A stretch of DNA of 64,000 nt from Mucilaginibacter pedocola (GCF_002013915.1 NZ_MBTF01000038.1:62001-126000), one strand, 5' to 3'. Positions 52,953 through 62,855 are shown, counted from the first letter of the stretch. A program made the numbers and translations. Notes: generated from the letters alone by a model not told the origin.

Positions 52953-53743
52953 ATATGGGCGAGTTTGTGCAATTGCCTCTTTTGAGGGCATTACTTATTG
53001 GGTTAATAATTGTTGTTTGTAGTTCTGCAACCGCGGGCATTAATGCTGCGCAATTGCGGACGTACCGGGTTTATTTTTTACACGGCCCGTTTTTTATGGA
53101 GTGTTTTTAGTGCTGTTATTTTTCTCATTGATGAAGGCTTTAAACATCCGGCAGCAGAAAACAACAGATGCATCAAGCGCTTGATCACCGGAAGTATTTT
53201 GCAATTGGATGCAGGGGTAAATAATTGGTTATACTGGTAATCATCCTGTGGCAGCTTATTGCAATTTCAACTGCACAGTGATGACGATACGAAAGTATTT
53301 GGCGCCGGAAAAACCCTGTTGCACATTTTGACCTTTGATGTAAGCTTTTTGACAGGATATTCACTTTTCCGTGTAACCAACACCCTAAACCAACGGCAAT
53401 ACAAAACCACAAACAATTAATAAACAATAAATTACATTCAAAAATACAAACCTTAGTGTATCAACAACAATCTAAGGCATATTTGGGATAGTATAGGTTG
53501 CCAATTAAAACAACAAAGCAAATATTTACTAAAGCCGGGGGAAACGGCTGATATGTTCATTTAAATACAGGCCAGCAACATGCATATCAAATTGCTAAAA
53601 TCTTTTCTCAATTTCTGCAATCGCGCGGCGTGTAAAACTTGTTCTTTAGCACTAAATTTAGAAGGCCAAATTATAACCTTAGCCCCCTTCCGGTTCTGTT
53701 CAGCATCCGCGGGCGCACTAAAGCTTTACAACATTTATTTATT
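52953..53743. other. gene-free divergent region with a 14-bp palindrome
   Basis: This is a long spacer between the divergent susC and desaturase-fusion genes. No frame in it looks like a real protein. It contains ATCAAGCGCTTGAT at 53172-53185, a perfect palindrome fitting the AAnCGnTT core of LacI-family sites, 220 bp from the susC start. No LacI regulator is in the window. Confidence 0.45.
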
Positions 53744-56020
53744 ATGGCAACCCAAACAATGGAATATAACGCCGTTGAGAAGATCGATTATTCGTTAACC
53801 GGAGCAAGCGCCGAACGCGCGTTAGCCCTTGGGCTGGCCGAGGCCGATTGGTACCAAAGCCCCGTACCACATAAAACTATGCGTAGCCTGCTTGCCCGGC
53901 GCGATGGCCCCGCTATCCGCGATACCCTGCTGCTGTTTGCTGTATTGGCGATAACCGCAGTAGCTACCATCTGGCTTTGGGGAACGTACTGGGCCATTAT
54001 CCCCTACCTCATCTATGCCGTTTTTTATGGCACCAGTTCCGATTCGCGCTGGCACGAATGCGGGCATGGCACCGCCTTTAAAACCGACCGGCTGAATAAT
54101 CTGGTTTATGAGGTAGCCTCGTTCATGGTGATGCGCGAATCGGTAGTGTGGCGCTGGAGCCATATACGCCACCATAGCGATACCATCATTGTAGGCCGCG
54201 ACCCCGAGATACAGGTCCCCCGCCCTCCAAATCTGCTGAGCCTTGTATTATCGGTATTTAACATACAGACCTACCAGGCCTATTATAGCGGCTTGATACG
54301 CCACGCCTTTGGCAACATGAGCGCCGCCGAGAAAACCTACGTGCCTGATACCGAATACAACCGGGTATACCGCAACGCGCGCATCAGCCTTGGGCTATAC
54401 GTGTTGTTTATTATTAGCGCCATTGCTTTCCATAGCTGGGTGCCCATATTTTTATTCATCCTGCCGCAATTTTTCGGTACCTGGTTAATGATAGTGCACA
54501 ACACTACCCAGCATGCGGGCCTTGCCGAGAACGTGCTGGACCATCGCTTAAACTGCCGCACCGTTTACATGAACCCCATTAGCCGGTTTATTTACTGGAA
54601 CATGAACTATCACGTAGAGCACCACATGTTTCCGTTGGTGCCCTACCATGCTTTGCCTAAATTACATCAGTTGGTTAAGAATGATTGCCCGCCGGTTTAC
54701 CCCTCTATCCTATCGGCCTGGCGCGAGATACTACCAACGCTATTGCGGCAGCAGAAAGAACCCGGCTACCATGTAAAGCGCGAGTTACCGCTGGCAAGCG
54801 AAAGCAGCCGCGGCAATGTTATCGTATCATCCGCCTCAATTGGTAATGAAGGCTGGCTAAAGATAGGCGCAGCCGACCTGTTGGATAATGAAGATGTTCT
54901 GCGGTTCGATCATGATAACAAAACATTTGCCGTCTACCGCGATGCCAAAAGCCAGCTATACGCTACCGATGGTATTTGCACCCATGGCAATACACACCTT
55001 AGCGAAGGTTTGGTAAAGGGTGGCATTATAGAATGCCCCAAACACAACGGGCGTTTTAACCTGCACGATGGCTCCCCCGCAAGGGCACCTATTTGCCGCG
55101 GGCTTGCTACTTATCCCGTAAAAGAGGTTTCGGGCGAATTGTGGTTGAATCTTAAAAATGCGGGTGGCGCTAAGGAAATTGAAAGAGCCTATAAACTGCG
55201 CGTTGTATCTAACCAAAACGTAGCCACCTTTATAAAAGAACTGGTTTTGGAACCGATGGAAGACGGGGAGAAAATAAACTTTAGGCCGGGCGACTATATG
55301 CAGATAGAAATACCGCAATACGCCGAAATCAACTTCAGCCAGTGGGATATCCCCGCCCCCTACCGGCAGGTTTGGGAGGCGCAGCGGCTATTCGGTTTAA
55401 ACTGCCAAAACTCGTCGCATATCCGCAGGAATAATTACTCATTGGCAGGCAATTGCAAAACCGACAGGCAGCTTACCTTCAACGTGCGCATAGCTATGCC
55501 GCCCCCGGGGCAAGAGTGTTTACCCGGCGTAGGCTCAAGTTATGTTTTTAACCTCAAGCCCGGCGATACGGTAACCGCTTACGGCCCCTACGGCGATTTT
55601 CACATTAAGCCTACCGAAAAAGAAATGGTTTATATTGGCGGCGGCGCCGGCATGGCTCCTATACGTGCCCACTTAACACACCTGTTAGACAATAGCGCTT
55701 CCGACCGGAAGATCACATATTGGTACGGCGCACGCTCGGGACAGGAACTTTTTTATACCGGCTACTTCCGTCGGTTGGAGGCAGAACACGCTAACTTCCA
55801 TTTTCAGCCCGCCCTGTCTGATGCATTGGAAACTGAGGAATGGGATGGTTACCGCGGGTTCATCCACGAGGTGGCGCGCGATAATTACCTGAAGTTGCAC
55901 CACGACCTTAGCCAGGTAGAATTTTACTTGTGTGGCCCGCCAATGATGATAAAAGCCTGCACCAAAATGCTGGCCGGCTTAGGCGTTAAACCCGCACAAA
56001 TAGCGTACGACGAATTTTAA
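53744..56020 (+). CDS. fatty-acid-desaturase-like / Rieske / NqrF-like reductase fusion
   Basis: A 758-aa self-contained oxygenase; I chose ATG 53744 since the domain follows and the upstream 35 residues look unlike protein. Residues 60-350 form a membrane di-iron domain with HECGH (104-108), HIRHH (140-144) and HVEHH (290-294). Residues about 370-475 are a Rieske centre (CTH at 412-414, CPKH at 431-434). Residues 480-758 are an FAD/NAD reductase like the NqrF C-terminus (RPGDYMQIEIP, GGGAGMAPIR at 632-641, FYLCGPPMM). In rhizopine catabolism the same activities are separate proteins MocD, MocE and MocF. It may hydroxylate or demethylate a sugar-like or lipid substrate; which one is unknown. 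Confidence 0.88.
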   Translation: MATQTMEYNAVEKIDYSLTGASAERALALGLAEADWYQSPVPHKTMRSLLARRDGPAIRDTLLLFAVLAITAVATIWLWGTYWAIIPYLIYAVFYGTSSDSRWHECGHGTAFKTDRLNNLVYEVASFMVMRESVVWRWSHIRHHSDTIIVGRDPEIQVPRPPNLLSLVLSVFNIQTYQAYYSGLIRHAFGNMSAAEKTYVPDTEYNRVYRNARISLGLYVLFIISAIAFHSWVPIFLFILPQFFGTWLMIVHNTTQHAGLAENVLDHRLNCRTVYMNPISRFIYWNMNYHVEHHMFPLVPYHALPKLHQLVKNDCPPVYPSILSAWREILPTLLRQQKEPGYHVKRELPLASESSRGNVIVSSASIGNEGWLKIGAADLLDNEDVLRFDHDNKTFAVYRDAKSQLYATDGICTHGNTHLSEGLVKGGIIECPKHNGRFNLHDGSPARAPICRGLATYPVKEVSGELWLNLKNAGGAKEIERAYKLRVVSNQNVATFIKELVLEPMEDGEKINFRPGDYMQIEIPQYAEINFSQWDIPAPYRQVWEAQRLFGLNCQNSSHIRRNNYSLAGNCKTDRQLTFNVRIAMPPPGQECLPGVGSSYVFNLKPGDTVTAYGPYGDFHIKPTEKEMVYIGGGAGMAPIRAHLTHLLDNSASDRKITYWYGARSGQELFYTGYFRRLEAEHANFHFQPALSDALETEEWDGYRGFIHEVARDNYLKLHHDLSQVEFYLCGPPMMIKACTKMLAGLGVKPAQIAYDEF

Positions 56021-56829
56021 ACTATGGTGTTACGGATGATATCTTTCATAAAGCAATTGATATCGAACTGGTTGGCAATAGGTTCCCCGGTACCGGGCAG
56101 CTTTACCATGTAGGGTGGCGGGCCAAATTCGGTGGTGATGGTAAAGGTTTTGTAACCCGCTTGTCGTTTAATATCGATGACCCTCTCCCACCAATTCATA
56201 AAAATATCGGTGGCTTGTTGCCACTCGACCACGCGAGGGTCGGGCACTTGCGGGCCCTGGGTGTGCCCTACACGGGCATGCATATGTTCGGCACGGTTCA
56301 ATGCTTCGTTTACAATATCGGGGCAATGTTCCAGGTAGCTTTCGGTAACGCAAACCCAGTGCGATAGGTCGGCAGTAATTTTCATCCCGGGGCGATGTTT
56401 AAATAATTCAGCCGCATTGTAAGGGCTGTAACCCAGCCGCCCCCTGTGCGTTTCGTGCACTACGCGGATGTTGTTCTTTACCGAAAATTCTTCGGCCACG
56501 TCTATCACCCGCAATTGGTCGTCTAAACTAAAATAATCCCTGCCCGAATGGGAGTTGATGAGTATGGGGTTGCACTCCATCGAAATATTCAGGTAATATT
56601 CGAAAGAACGGCAAAACTCGTTGATGTTGTTGCCCTTCGCCTGGTGCTGATGGCTCACTATGGGTAACTTGTACTGTTCTATCAGCTTAACAAATTCCTT
56701 TCGCTCCTGCTCATCCTCCGGCATCCAGGTATCTATACCATCAAAACCTGCATCCTTTATTTTAATAATAAATTCTTCTGCGGGCAGGTGCTCAAAACCC
56801 CATTGGGGAGCTAATATTAAAACTTCCAT
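56017..56829 (-). CDS. xylose isomerase-like TIM-barrel sugar isomerase/epimerase
   Basis: A 270-aa cytosolic TIM barrel. Probable metal ligands lie in VVHETHRGR (Glu), KITADLSHW (Asp), HMHARVGH (His) and TTEFGPPPY (Glu), as in the sugar phosphate isomerase/epimerase family that includes MocC and inosose-processing enzymes. It converges on the oxygenase fusion so tightly that the two stop codons interlock in TTAA (56017-56020). It may process the sugar or inositol produced by the oxygenase. No signal peptide. Confidence 0.82.
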   Translation of the reverse strand: MEVLILAPQWGFEHLPAEEFIIKIKDAGFDGIDTWMPEDEQERKEFVKLIEQYKLPIVSHQHQAKGNNINEFCRSFEYYLNISMECNPILINSHSGRDYFSLDDQLRVIDVAEEFSVKNNIRVVHETHRGRLGYSPYNAAELFKHRPGMKITADLSHWVCVTESYLEHCPDIVNEALNRAEHMHARVGHTQGPQVPDPRVVEWQQATDIFMNWWERVIDIKRQAGYKTFTITTEFGPPPYMVKLPGTGEPIANQFDINCFMKDIIRNTIV

Positions 56830-56978
56830 AACAAGCTACTTTTGCCGCAATGTATATAAAATGCATTTACACTTTTTGACCGAAAACTTAAAGGATTTGC
56901 TAACTATTACGCAGCTATCCGTTTTTTACCAATATTTGGCATGCAACTCCAATTTATCTAACCAAGTAACCATCCGTT

Positions 56979-59450
56979 ATGCTTTCGCGCTTCAAGTTTT
57001 GCCTGTCTATAATATTCGTCATTGCCCTGCTGCCCAAAAACTCGCAGGCGGCTACCGGGAATATCATCCATAACAAAACCAACCATACCATTGCTATAAC
57101 GGGCGCAGACGGGAGCCTTAAGCTGATAATAGATTACACCAAAGGCTGTGTTGTAAAACAGCTGTTTGTAAAAGGCAAAAACAAGCTATCGCCATTGGGC
57201 ATATACAGTGGTATTGGCAGCGCCACATCCCTCAATACAGCATCGATACAAGTCTCCGAAAGTAAGAACGCCATTACCATAAGCGGTATAAAATACGGCG
57301 ATGTTGATTTAACTATAACCGAAACCTGGCTATTTAAACTCAATGGCAATACTGTAGATTGGGTGATAAACAGAAATTACGACAAGAATGCTAAGCCGAA
57401 TGATATGGCATTCCCCAAATGGAATTTTGCGGACATGAATACCTGGAAGGGCGGTATTATGGATAACGGCGGTATGGTTTGGTGCAAATACCTGAAAGCC
57501 GTTGGCGATACCTACGGTGTACATACCGCGGGGGTAACTTTCTGGGATGCATCATCGGGCGATGGTTTGGCTATTAAAGCCAACGCCGGGCAAGGGCAAT
57601 TCGCAGCATCAAAATATTCGCAGGGGCCAAACGGCGAGTTCACTTTCACCCAGCTTGCCACCACTACGCCCCTGCGGCAACGTTATGATCAGAGCAGGTT
57701 CGTATCTCAAAAAACAGATGTATTTGCGCCAGGCCAGGTAAAAAAGGGCGGGATGAGCATGCACCTGTCGTTAAGTTATGTAAACTATTTTGAGAAGTAC
57801 TCGCGCGGGAACTTACCCGGTATTGATGCCGCCGCCGTACGCGAGCTGCTGAATACCACCGGCAGGTATGGCGTGGTTGATAATAATATTGTGGGGGGCA
57901 ACGGCTGGACCACCAACTGGAAATGCCTGCACGAGCCATTTTTTGCGCAGGTTGGCATGGCCATAAACGACCCAAATTACACCCGCAACTTCTCGGCAAC
58001 CCTTAACCAGGAACGCGATGAGGCCATGCTGCCCGACGGCAGGGTACTATCCCGCTGGCATAACGCGGCCGGCGATGAGATACCGGGCACCTACAACCCC
58101 AAAACCGGCTATTACGAGGCCATGTGGGGCTACACCATCGATTCGCAAACGGGTTACATCATTAACCTGAGCGAACAATTTGATATCACCGGCGATGTTA
58201 ACTGGCTTCGCACACATCGCGAAAGCGCAGAGAAAGCGCTTGCGTGGCTCATTAAACGTGATGCGAATGGTAACGGCATTTTCGAGATGATGAACAATAA
58301 CATTGCCGAGCACAAGGCCAGCGACTGGCTGGATATTGTATGGGCCAGTTATGAAAATGCTTTTGTAAACGCCCAAATGTACGAGGCGCTCACCCTTTGG
58401 GCCGAGTGCGAAAGGGTAATGGGCGATTCGCAAAAATCAGGTTACTACAAGTCGGTTGCCCTGAAGCTTAAAACGGCCTTTAATAAACCTGTTGAGGAAG
58501 GCGGTTTTTGGTCGGCAGCTAAAAAACAATACGTTTACTGGCGCGATAATGATGGCAGCGTGCATGGCGACAACCTGGTAACGCCCGTTAATTTTGCCGC
58601 CATTGCCTTCGGCCTTTGCGACGATCCTAAAAGAATCGAACAAGTGCTCGGTCAGATAGAGCAGCGTACCGTTGCCGAAAACCTTTTCCACTGGCCGCTC
58701 TGCTTCGAATCGTTCAAGCGCGAAGAAGTGCAAAGCGGAAACTGGCCCTTCCCTAAATACGAGAATGGCGATATATTCCCGACATGGGGTTATCTGGGCA
58801 TACGAGCTTACGTGGGTTACGATAAAGCCATAGCTTTGAAGTACATCAACAACATCCTGAAGCAGTACAATAAAGATGGGCTATCGTCGCAACGCTACAG
58901 CCGGGTAACACAACTGGGCCAGGGCGATGATATCCTTTCGGGCATATGCACTTCTATTACTGCGCTTTACCGCGATATCTACGGCATCCGCCCAAAATGG
59001 AACCGCATGGGTATTGAGCCTAACATGGTGGCTTCGCTTAACGGCACAGCATTTAACTACACGTTACGAGGCACCGAATACCACATCGCCTTAAGCACGA
59101 ATAATTACCGCATCAGTGCAAAAGGTTTCAATGTTTCGGCAAACGAAGGTTTTGGTGTGGCTAAAAACGGCAACAAACTCACATACTACCACCAAAATAA
59201 GGAAGAGCACCGGTTAGAATTGCTATCGAAAAATGGCATTGAAATTAAGCTGAACGTGAACCGTTGGGATAACGATTCGGTTAGCTGGAAAGTCGCCTCG
59301 ACGGGGCTTTACACCTTTAAACTCACAGGCATGTCGCCCGGGAGGGAATATACAGTTGCTATCAACAATAAAAACCGGGTTATAAAAGCTACAGCCGAAG
59401 GTGATTTGCAGTTTAACCACAACGGCCCGGCAATCTTTATAGTGAAATAA
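56979..59450 (+). CDS. secreted six-hairpin glycosidase, family not assigned
   Basis: An 823-aa secreted protein (signal peptide MLSRFKFCLSIIFVIALLP, cleavage near SQA). The N-terminal 260 residues are beta-rich. Residues about 300-690 have the repeating helices and aromatic/acidic loops of an (alpha/alpha)6 glycosidase (HEPFFAQVGMAIND, TRNFSATLNQERDEAMLPDG, WLDIVWASYENAFVNAQMYE). The tail is a beta-sandwich. It recalls GH78-like or related rhamnosidase-type folds, but I cannot name the family. A rhamnose-rich or unsaturated plant oligosaccharide is a reasonable substrate guess, from the neighbouring loci. Confidence 0.7.
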   Translation: MLSRFKFCLSIIFVIALLPKNSQAATGNIIHNKTNHTIAITGADGSLKLIIDYTKGCVVKQLFVKGKNKLSPLGIYSGIGSATSLNTASIQVSESKNAITISGIKYGDVDLTITETWLFKLNGNTVDWVINRNYDKNAKPNDMAFPKWNFADMNTWKGGIMDNGGMVWCKYLKAVGDTYGVHTAGVTFWDASSGDGLAIKANAGQGQFAASKYSQGPNGEFTFTQLATTTPLRQRYDQSRFVSQKTDVFAPGQVKKGGMSMHLSLSYVNYFEKYSRGNLPGIDAAAVRELLNTTGRYGVVDNNIVGGNGWTTNWKCLHEPFFAQVGMAINDPNYTRNFSATLNQERDEAMLPDGRVLSRWHNAAGDEIPGTYNPKTGYYEAMWGYTIDSQTGYIINLSEQFDITGDVNWLRTHRESAEKALAWLIKRDANGNGIFEMMNNNIAEHKASDWLDIVWASYENAFVNAQMYEALTLWAECERVMGDSQKSGYYKSVALKLKTAFNKPVEEGGFWSAAKKQYVYWRDNDGSVHGDNLVTPVNFAAIAFGLCDDPKRIEQVLGQIEQRTVAENLFHWPLCFESFKREEVQSGNWPFPKYENGDIFPTWGYLGIRAYVGYDKAIALKYINNILKQYNKDGLSSQRYSRVTQLGQGDDILSGICTSITALYRDIYGIRPKWNRMGIEPNMVASLNGTAFNYTLRGTEYHIALSTNNYRISAKGFNVSANEGFGVAKNGNKLTYYHQNKEEHRLELLSKNGIEIKLNVNRWDNDSVSWKVASTGLYTFKLTGMSPGREYTVAINNKNRVIKATAEGDLQFNHNGPAIFIVK

Positions 59451-59633
59451 GGTATCATCGGGCTGTGCGCAAGGTGCTCAAAAAACAGCCATCACATCAA
59501 TGCCCAAACCATTCTAAATTGAGCTTAAGGGAAAGTGCCGTGTAGATACTTTAGCGTTGCGTTATAGAAAGATCGGATTAAAATGCGTATTATCACCGCA
59601 CGCTTAATTTGCTAACCATATACATCTATACCA

Positions 59634-60620
59634 ATGGCTAAATTATACCTGCTCTTGCTGGCTGTGCTATGCGGCTTCCGCACTTCGGCTCAGCAAAAAC
59701 CTAAAATGTATTTTACCGATACCTCGGCTACCGGCATTATGGTGGCCAAAGACCCGGTGGTGGTAAAATTTAAGGGCCGCTACCTGATGTATTACTCTAA
59801 ACAGGTTTTCAGGAACAGTGCCGATGGTATGCAGGGATGGAACATTGGTATAGCCGAAAGTAAGGACTTATACAACTGGCACAAAGTTGCCGAAATAAGC
59901 CCCGAGGCCGAGTATGAGAAAAAAGGGCTTTGTGCGCCGGGTGCATTGATCAGAGACGGGCAGGTACACCTGTTTTATCAAACTTACGGCAACGGGCCAA
60001 AGGATGCTATTTGCCATGCACAATCGGCAGATGGGCTGCATTTTACGCGGGATGCCTCAAACCCTATTTTTTCGCCCAAAGGCGATTGGACCAACGGGCG
60101 GGCGATTGATGCCGAGGTATATTTTTACAAGCAACAGTATTTCCTGTACTTCGCCACCCGCGACCCGGCAGGGCAGATACAGAAACAAGGCGTAGCTACC
60201 GCCAAAGCCGGCAGCAATTTCGGCCGCGAGGATTGGAAGCAGGCGAGTGATAATTCTATCCTCTACCCGGCTTTAGATTGGGAGGGGCAATGTATAGAAG
60301 GTGCCAGTGTTATTAAACGCAACAATAAGCTATACATGTTTTACGCTGGCAGTTACAATAACGTGCCGCAGCAAATAGGCGTAGCCGAAAGTAAGGATGG
60401 CATTAGTTGGAAGCGCGTATCAGATAAACCCTTCCTTGCCAACGGCGCACCGGGAAGCTGGAACACCAGCGAATCGGGGCATCCCTGCATTTTTGAGGAC
60501 GAAGACGGGCAAACTTATTTGTTTTACCAGGGCAATAATGATAAGGGGAAATCGTGGTATCTATCCAACCTGAAAATAGGCTGGACGAAAAAGGGGCCGT
60601 ACATCCTTCCAAATCAATAG
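59634..60620 (+). CDS. secreted five-bladed beta-propeller glycosidase (GH43/GH32-like)
   Basis: A 328-aa secreted protein (signal peptide ending near TSAQ). The repeated pattern of blade strands is clear: AKDPVVVKFKGRYLMYYS, IGIAESKDLYNWHK, RAIDAEVYFYKQQYFLYFAT, IGVAESKDGISWKR. The DPV near residue 41, a central acidic residue (AIDAEV) and ESGHPCIFED near 283 are candidate catalytic positions. Family assignment between GH43, GH117 or an unclassified propeller is open. It is the first gene of a three-gene operon with apbE and the oxidoreductase. Confidence 0.72.
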   Translation: MAKLYLLLLAVLCGFRTSAQQKPKMYFTDTSATGIMVAKDPVVVKFKGRYLMYYSKQVFRNSADGMQGWNIGIAESKDLYNWHKVAEISPEAEYEKKGLCAPGALIRDGQVHLFYQTYGNGPKDAICHAQSADGLHFTRDASNPIFSPKGDWTNGRAIDAEVYFYKQQYFLYFATRDPAGQIQKQGVATAKAGSNFGREDWKQASDNSILYPALDWEGQCIEGASVIKRNNKLYMFYAGSYNNVPQQIGVAESKDGISWKRVSDKPFLANGAPGSWNTSESGHPCIFEDEDGQTYLFYQGNNDKGKSWYLSNLKIGWTKKGPYILPNQ

Positions 60621-60631
60621 GCAACAATGTT

Positions 60632-61654
60632 ATGCATCTAACCCTATCAAAGTATTTTTGGGGCCTATGTTTCGCCGCTATCGCCTTTTGTTTAGCTGCG
60701 GCAAAACCTAACTTGGAGTTAAAGAGGTTTCAAATAACAGGTTATGCGCAGGGCACCACCTACCAGGTAACTTACTATGCCGAAGATAGTGTGGTAACCC
60801 AGCAGCAAACCGATAGTTTGTTAAACAGGTTGGATAGTTCGGTATCGCTGTATCGGCCCACATCCCTCATTTGCCAATTTAACCGTTCAGCTACAGGAAT
60901 AACTATTGATAAGGATTTCATAATGCTGATAAAGAAAGCCCTCGAGATAAACCGCGCTACGGATGGCTTGGTTGATATTACCGTAAAGCCGCTGGTTGAT
61001 GCCTGGGGCTTTGGTGTAAAAAAGCCTGCAAACTTTCCCGATAGTGCACAGGTAAAGGCCATTCTAAAAAATGTAGGCGGCGATAAGATTTGGCTCACGG
61101 GCAGCTTCCTACACAAAAAAACGCCGGGGGTACAAATAGACCTTAACGGTATTGCGCAAGGCTACGCTGCCGACCTGCTTGGCAATTTTTGCGAAAGCCA
61201 CAATGTTTATAGTTACTTAGCCGAAATAGGCGGCGAACTGCGCATACAGGGCACGAAGCCCGGCAATGAACCCTTTGTAATTGGCATTGAAGCGATAGAT
61301 GGCGACGATATGCGGCCCGAACCTTTGCGAAAACTCATCACGCCCGGCGACGGGGCCGTTACCACATCGGGCAATTACCGTAAGCATTTGCAGGCCAACG
61401 GCAAAACCATATCGCACATCATCGACCCAAAAACAGGCTACCCCACCCAAAACGAAATGATAAGCGTTACCGTTTTGGCGCAGGATGGCATAACGGCCGA
61501 TGGTTATGATAACGCATTTATTACAATGGGTTTGAAAAAAACGCTTCGGTTTTTGGCGAATAGAACGGATATTGGCGCATATATTATATACAAAAAACCT
61601 AACGGCGCGGTTGCAGATACAGTAACCGCCGGTTTTAAAGGTTTAAAAAAATAA
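60632..61654 (+). CDS. apbE: ApbE, FAD:protein FMN transferase
   Basis: A 340-aa exported enzyme (signal peptide from MHLTLSKYFWGLCF; I chose the ATG at 60632, 11 bp after the previous stop). It attaches FMN to Thr/Ser of target proteins outside the cytoplasm. Signatures are DLNGIAQGYAADLL, GGELRIQG, TTSGNYRK, HIIDPKTGYP and ADGYDNAFITMG. The next gene begins 4 bp later. NqrC- or RnfG-type targets are not in the window, so the neighbour, which has a motif that fits, is the obvious candidate. Confidence 0.9.
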   Translation: MHLTLSKYFWGLCFAAIAFCLAAAKPNLELKRFQITGYAQGTTYQVTYYAEDSVVTQQQTDSLLNRLDSSVSLYRPTSLICQFNRSATGITIDKDFIMLIKKALEINRATDGLVDITVKPLVDAWGFGVKKPANFPDSAQVKAILKNVGGDKIWLTGSFLHKKTPGVQIDLNGIAQGYAADLLGNFCESHNVYSYLAEIGGELRIQGTKPGNEPFVIGIEAIDGDDMRPEPLRKLITPGDGAVTTSGNYRKHLQANGKTISHIIDPKTGYPTQNEMISVTVLAQDGITADGYDNAFITMGLKKTLRFLANRTDIGAYIIYKKPNGAVADTVTAGFKGLKK

Positions 61655-61658
61655 CAGG

Positions 61659-62855
61659 ATGGATCGCAGGGGATTTGTTAAAAACACAGGTTTAGTAGCG
61701 GGCGGGCTTTTAATAAGCAAATTGGATGCTTTTGCCGGCGAAGATACAGGCATTATAAAAATTGGCGTTATTGGCTGCGGCGACAGGGGGAAAGGTATTA
61801 TAGATATGATAACCCGCTTACCCGAAAAATTTAAAATGATATCGGTTTGCGATGTGTTGGATTTCCGCCTGGCCGAAGCGCAGAGGTATGCAAAAGGCCA
61901 AGCCTATAAACAGTTTAAAGACCACCGCCAAATGCTTGACGATAAGGAGCTGGACGCTGTGGTGGTTTCTGTGCCGCTTAATGCGCATTACCAAATTGCT
62001 GCTGATGCCCTTAAAGCCAATAAGCACCTATACCTGGAGAAAACCATGACCTACGATATCCCCCAGGCGCTTAACCTGGTGAAACTGGTAAAAAGCCACC
62101 CGAAACAGGTTGTACAAGTGGGGCACCAATACCGCTACTCGCCGCTGTATTATAGGGTTAAAGAAATGATCAACAAAGGCTACCTGGGCCAAATAAGCCA
62201 GGTAGATTGCCGCTGGGACCGCAATGGCAGCTGGCGCAGGCCGGTGCCCGATGCATCGCTGGAGAGGCAGATCAATTGGCGCATGTATAAAGAATATTCG
62301 GGCGGCTTGGTTGCCGAACTACTATCGCACCAAATGGATTTTATTAACTGGGCCTTTGATACGCACCCTTCGGAATTTCAGGCTACCGGGGGCATTGATG
62401 TTTACAAAGACGGCCGCGAAACTTACGATAACGTGCAGGTACTGCTGCGCTACCCTGAACAGGGTATGGTGGGCAACTTCGGCGCTACCTGCGGAAACGC
62501 ACGCGATGGCTACCTGTTTAAAATAAAAGGCACAAAGGGTACTGTATCGTTATTAACCGACCAGGGGATGTTCTACCCCGAAAAAAGCCTGCTGGCAGAA
62601 AAAGGAACGGTTGATGGCGTAACCGGCGCCACCCGCATCACTTGGAACAAAGAGGGTGGCACCCCTATCCTGCCCGAACCTACAAAAGATGGTACCTGGT
62701 ATGCGCTTAACGATTTTTATGATAAAGTAAAATCCGGCCAACTGCCAGATTCTAACATCCATACCGGGGCTAAAACGGCTATATGCGTGCATTTGGCCAA
62801 CCAGGCGCTGTACAGCAAGGCCGCTGCCTACTGGAAAGATGAGTATAATGTTTAA
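61659..62855 (+). CDS. secreted Gfo/Idh/MocA oxidoreductase with FMN-attachment-like motif
   Basis: A 398-aa oxidoreductase exported by a Tat-type signal (MDRRGFVKNTGLVAGG). The Rossmann motif is GVIGCGDRG near 36-44, followed by YLEKTMT with K128 at the usual catalytic lysine, HQYRYSPLYYRV, and GGLVAELLSHQMDFINW. Such enzymes oxidise sugars with tightly bound NAD(P). An unusual feature is DGVTGATRIT at residues 319-328, a full match to the ApbE target pattern D-G-x-T-G-A-T-x-x-T; T325 would carry FMN. ApbE is the immediate upstream gene. It may take part in keto-sugar (oxidative glycoside cleavage) chemistry, but that is a guess. Confidence 0.85.
   Translation: MDRRGFVKNTGLVAGGLLISKLDAFAGEDTGIIKIGVIGCGDRGKGIIDMITRLPEKFKMISVCDVLDFRLAEAQRYAKGQAYKQFKDHRQMLDDKELDAVVVSVPLNAHYQIAADALKANKHLYLEKTMTYDIPQALNLVKLVKSHPKQVVQVGHQYRYSPLYYRVKEMINKGYLGQISQVDCRWDRNGSWRRPVPDASLERQINWRMYKEYSGGLVAELLSHQMDFINWAFDTHPSEFQATGGIDVYKDGRETYDNVQVLLRYPEQGMVGNFGATCGNARDGYLFKIKGTKGTVSLLTDQGMFYPEKSLLAEKGTVDGVTGATRITWNKEGGTPILPEPTKDGTWYALNDFYDKVKSGQLPDSNIHTGAKTAICVHLANQALYSKAAAYWKDEYNV

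Noticed and set aside
53185-53427. A small minus-strand frame (80 aa) in the susC-desaturase gap
   Set aside because: The composition looks random, it has no start-site support, and it overlaps the palindrome region; I do not think it is a gene.
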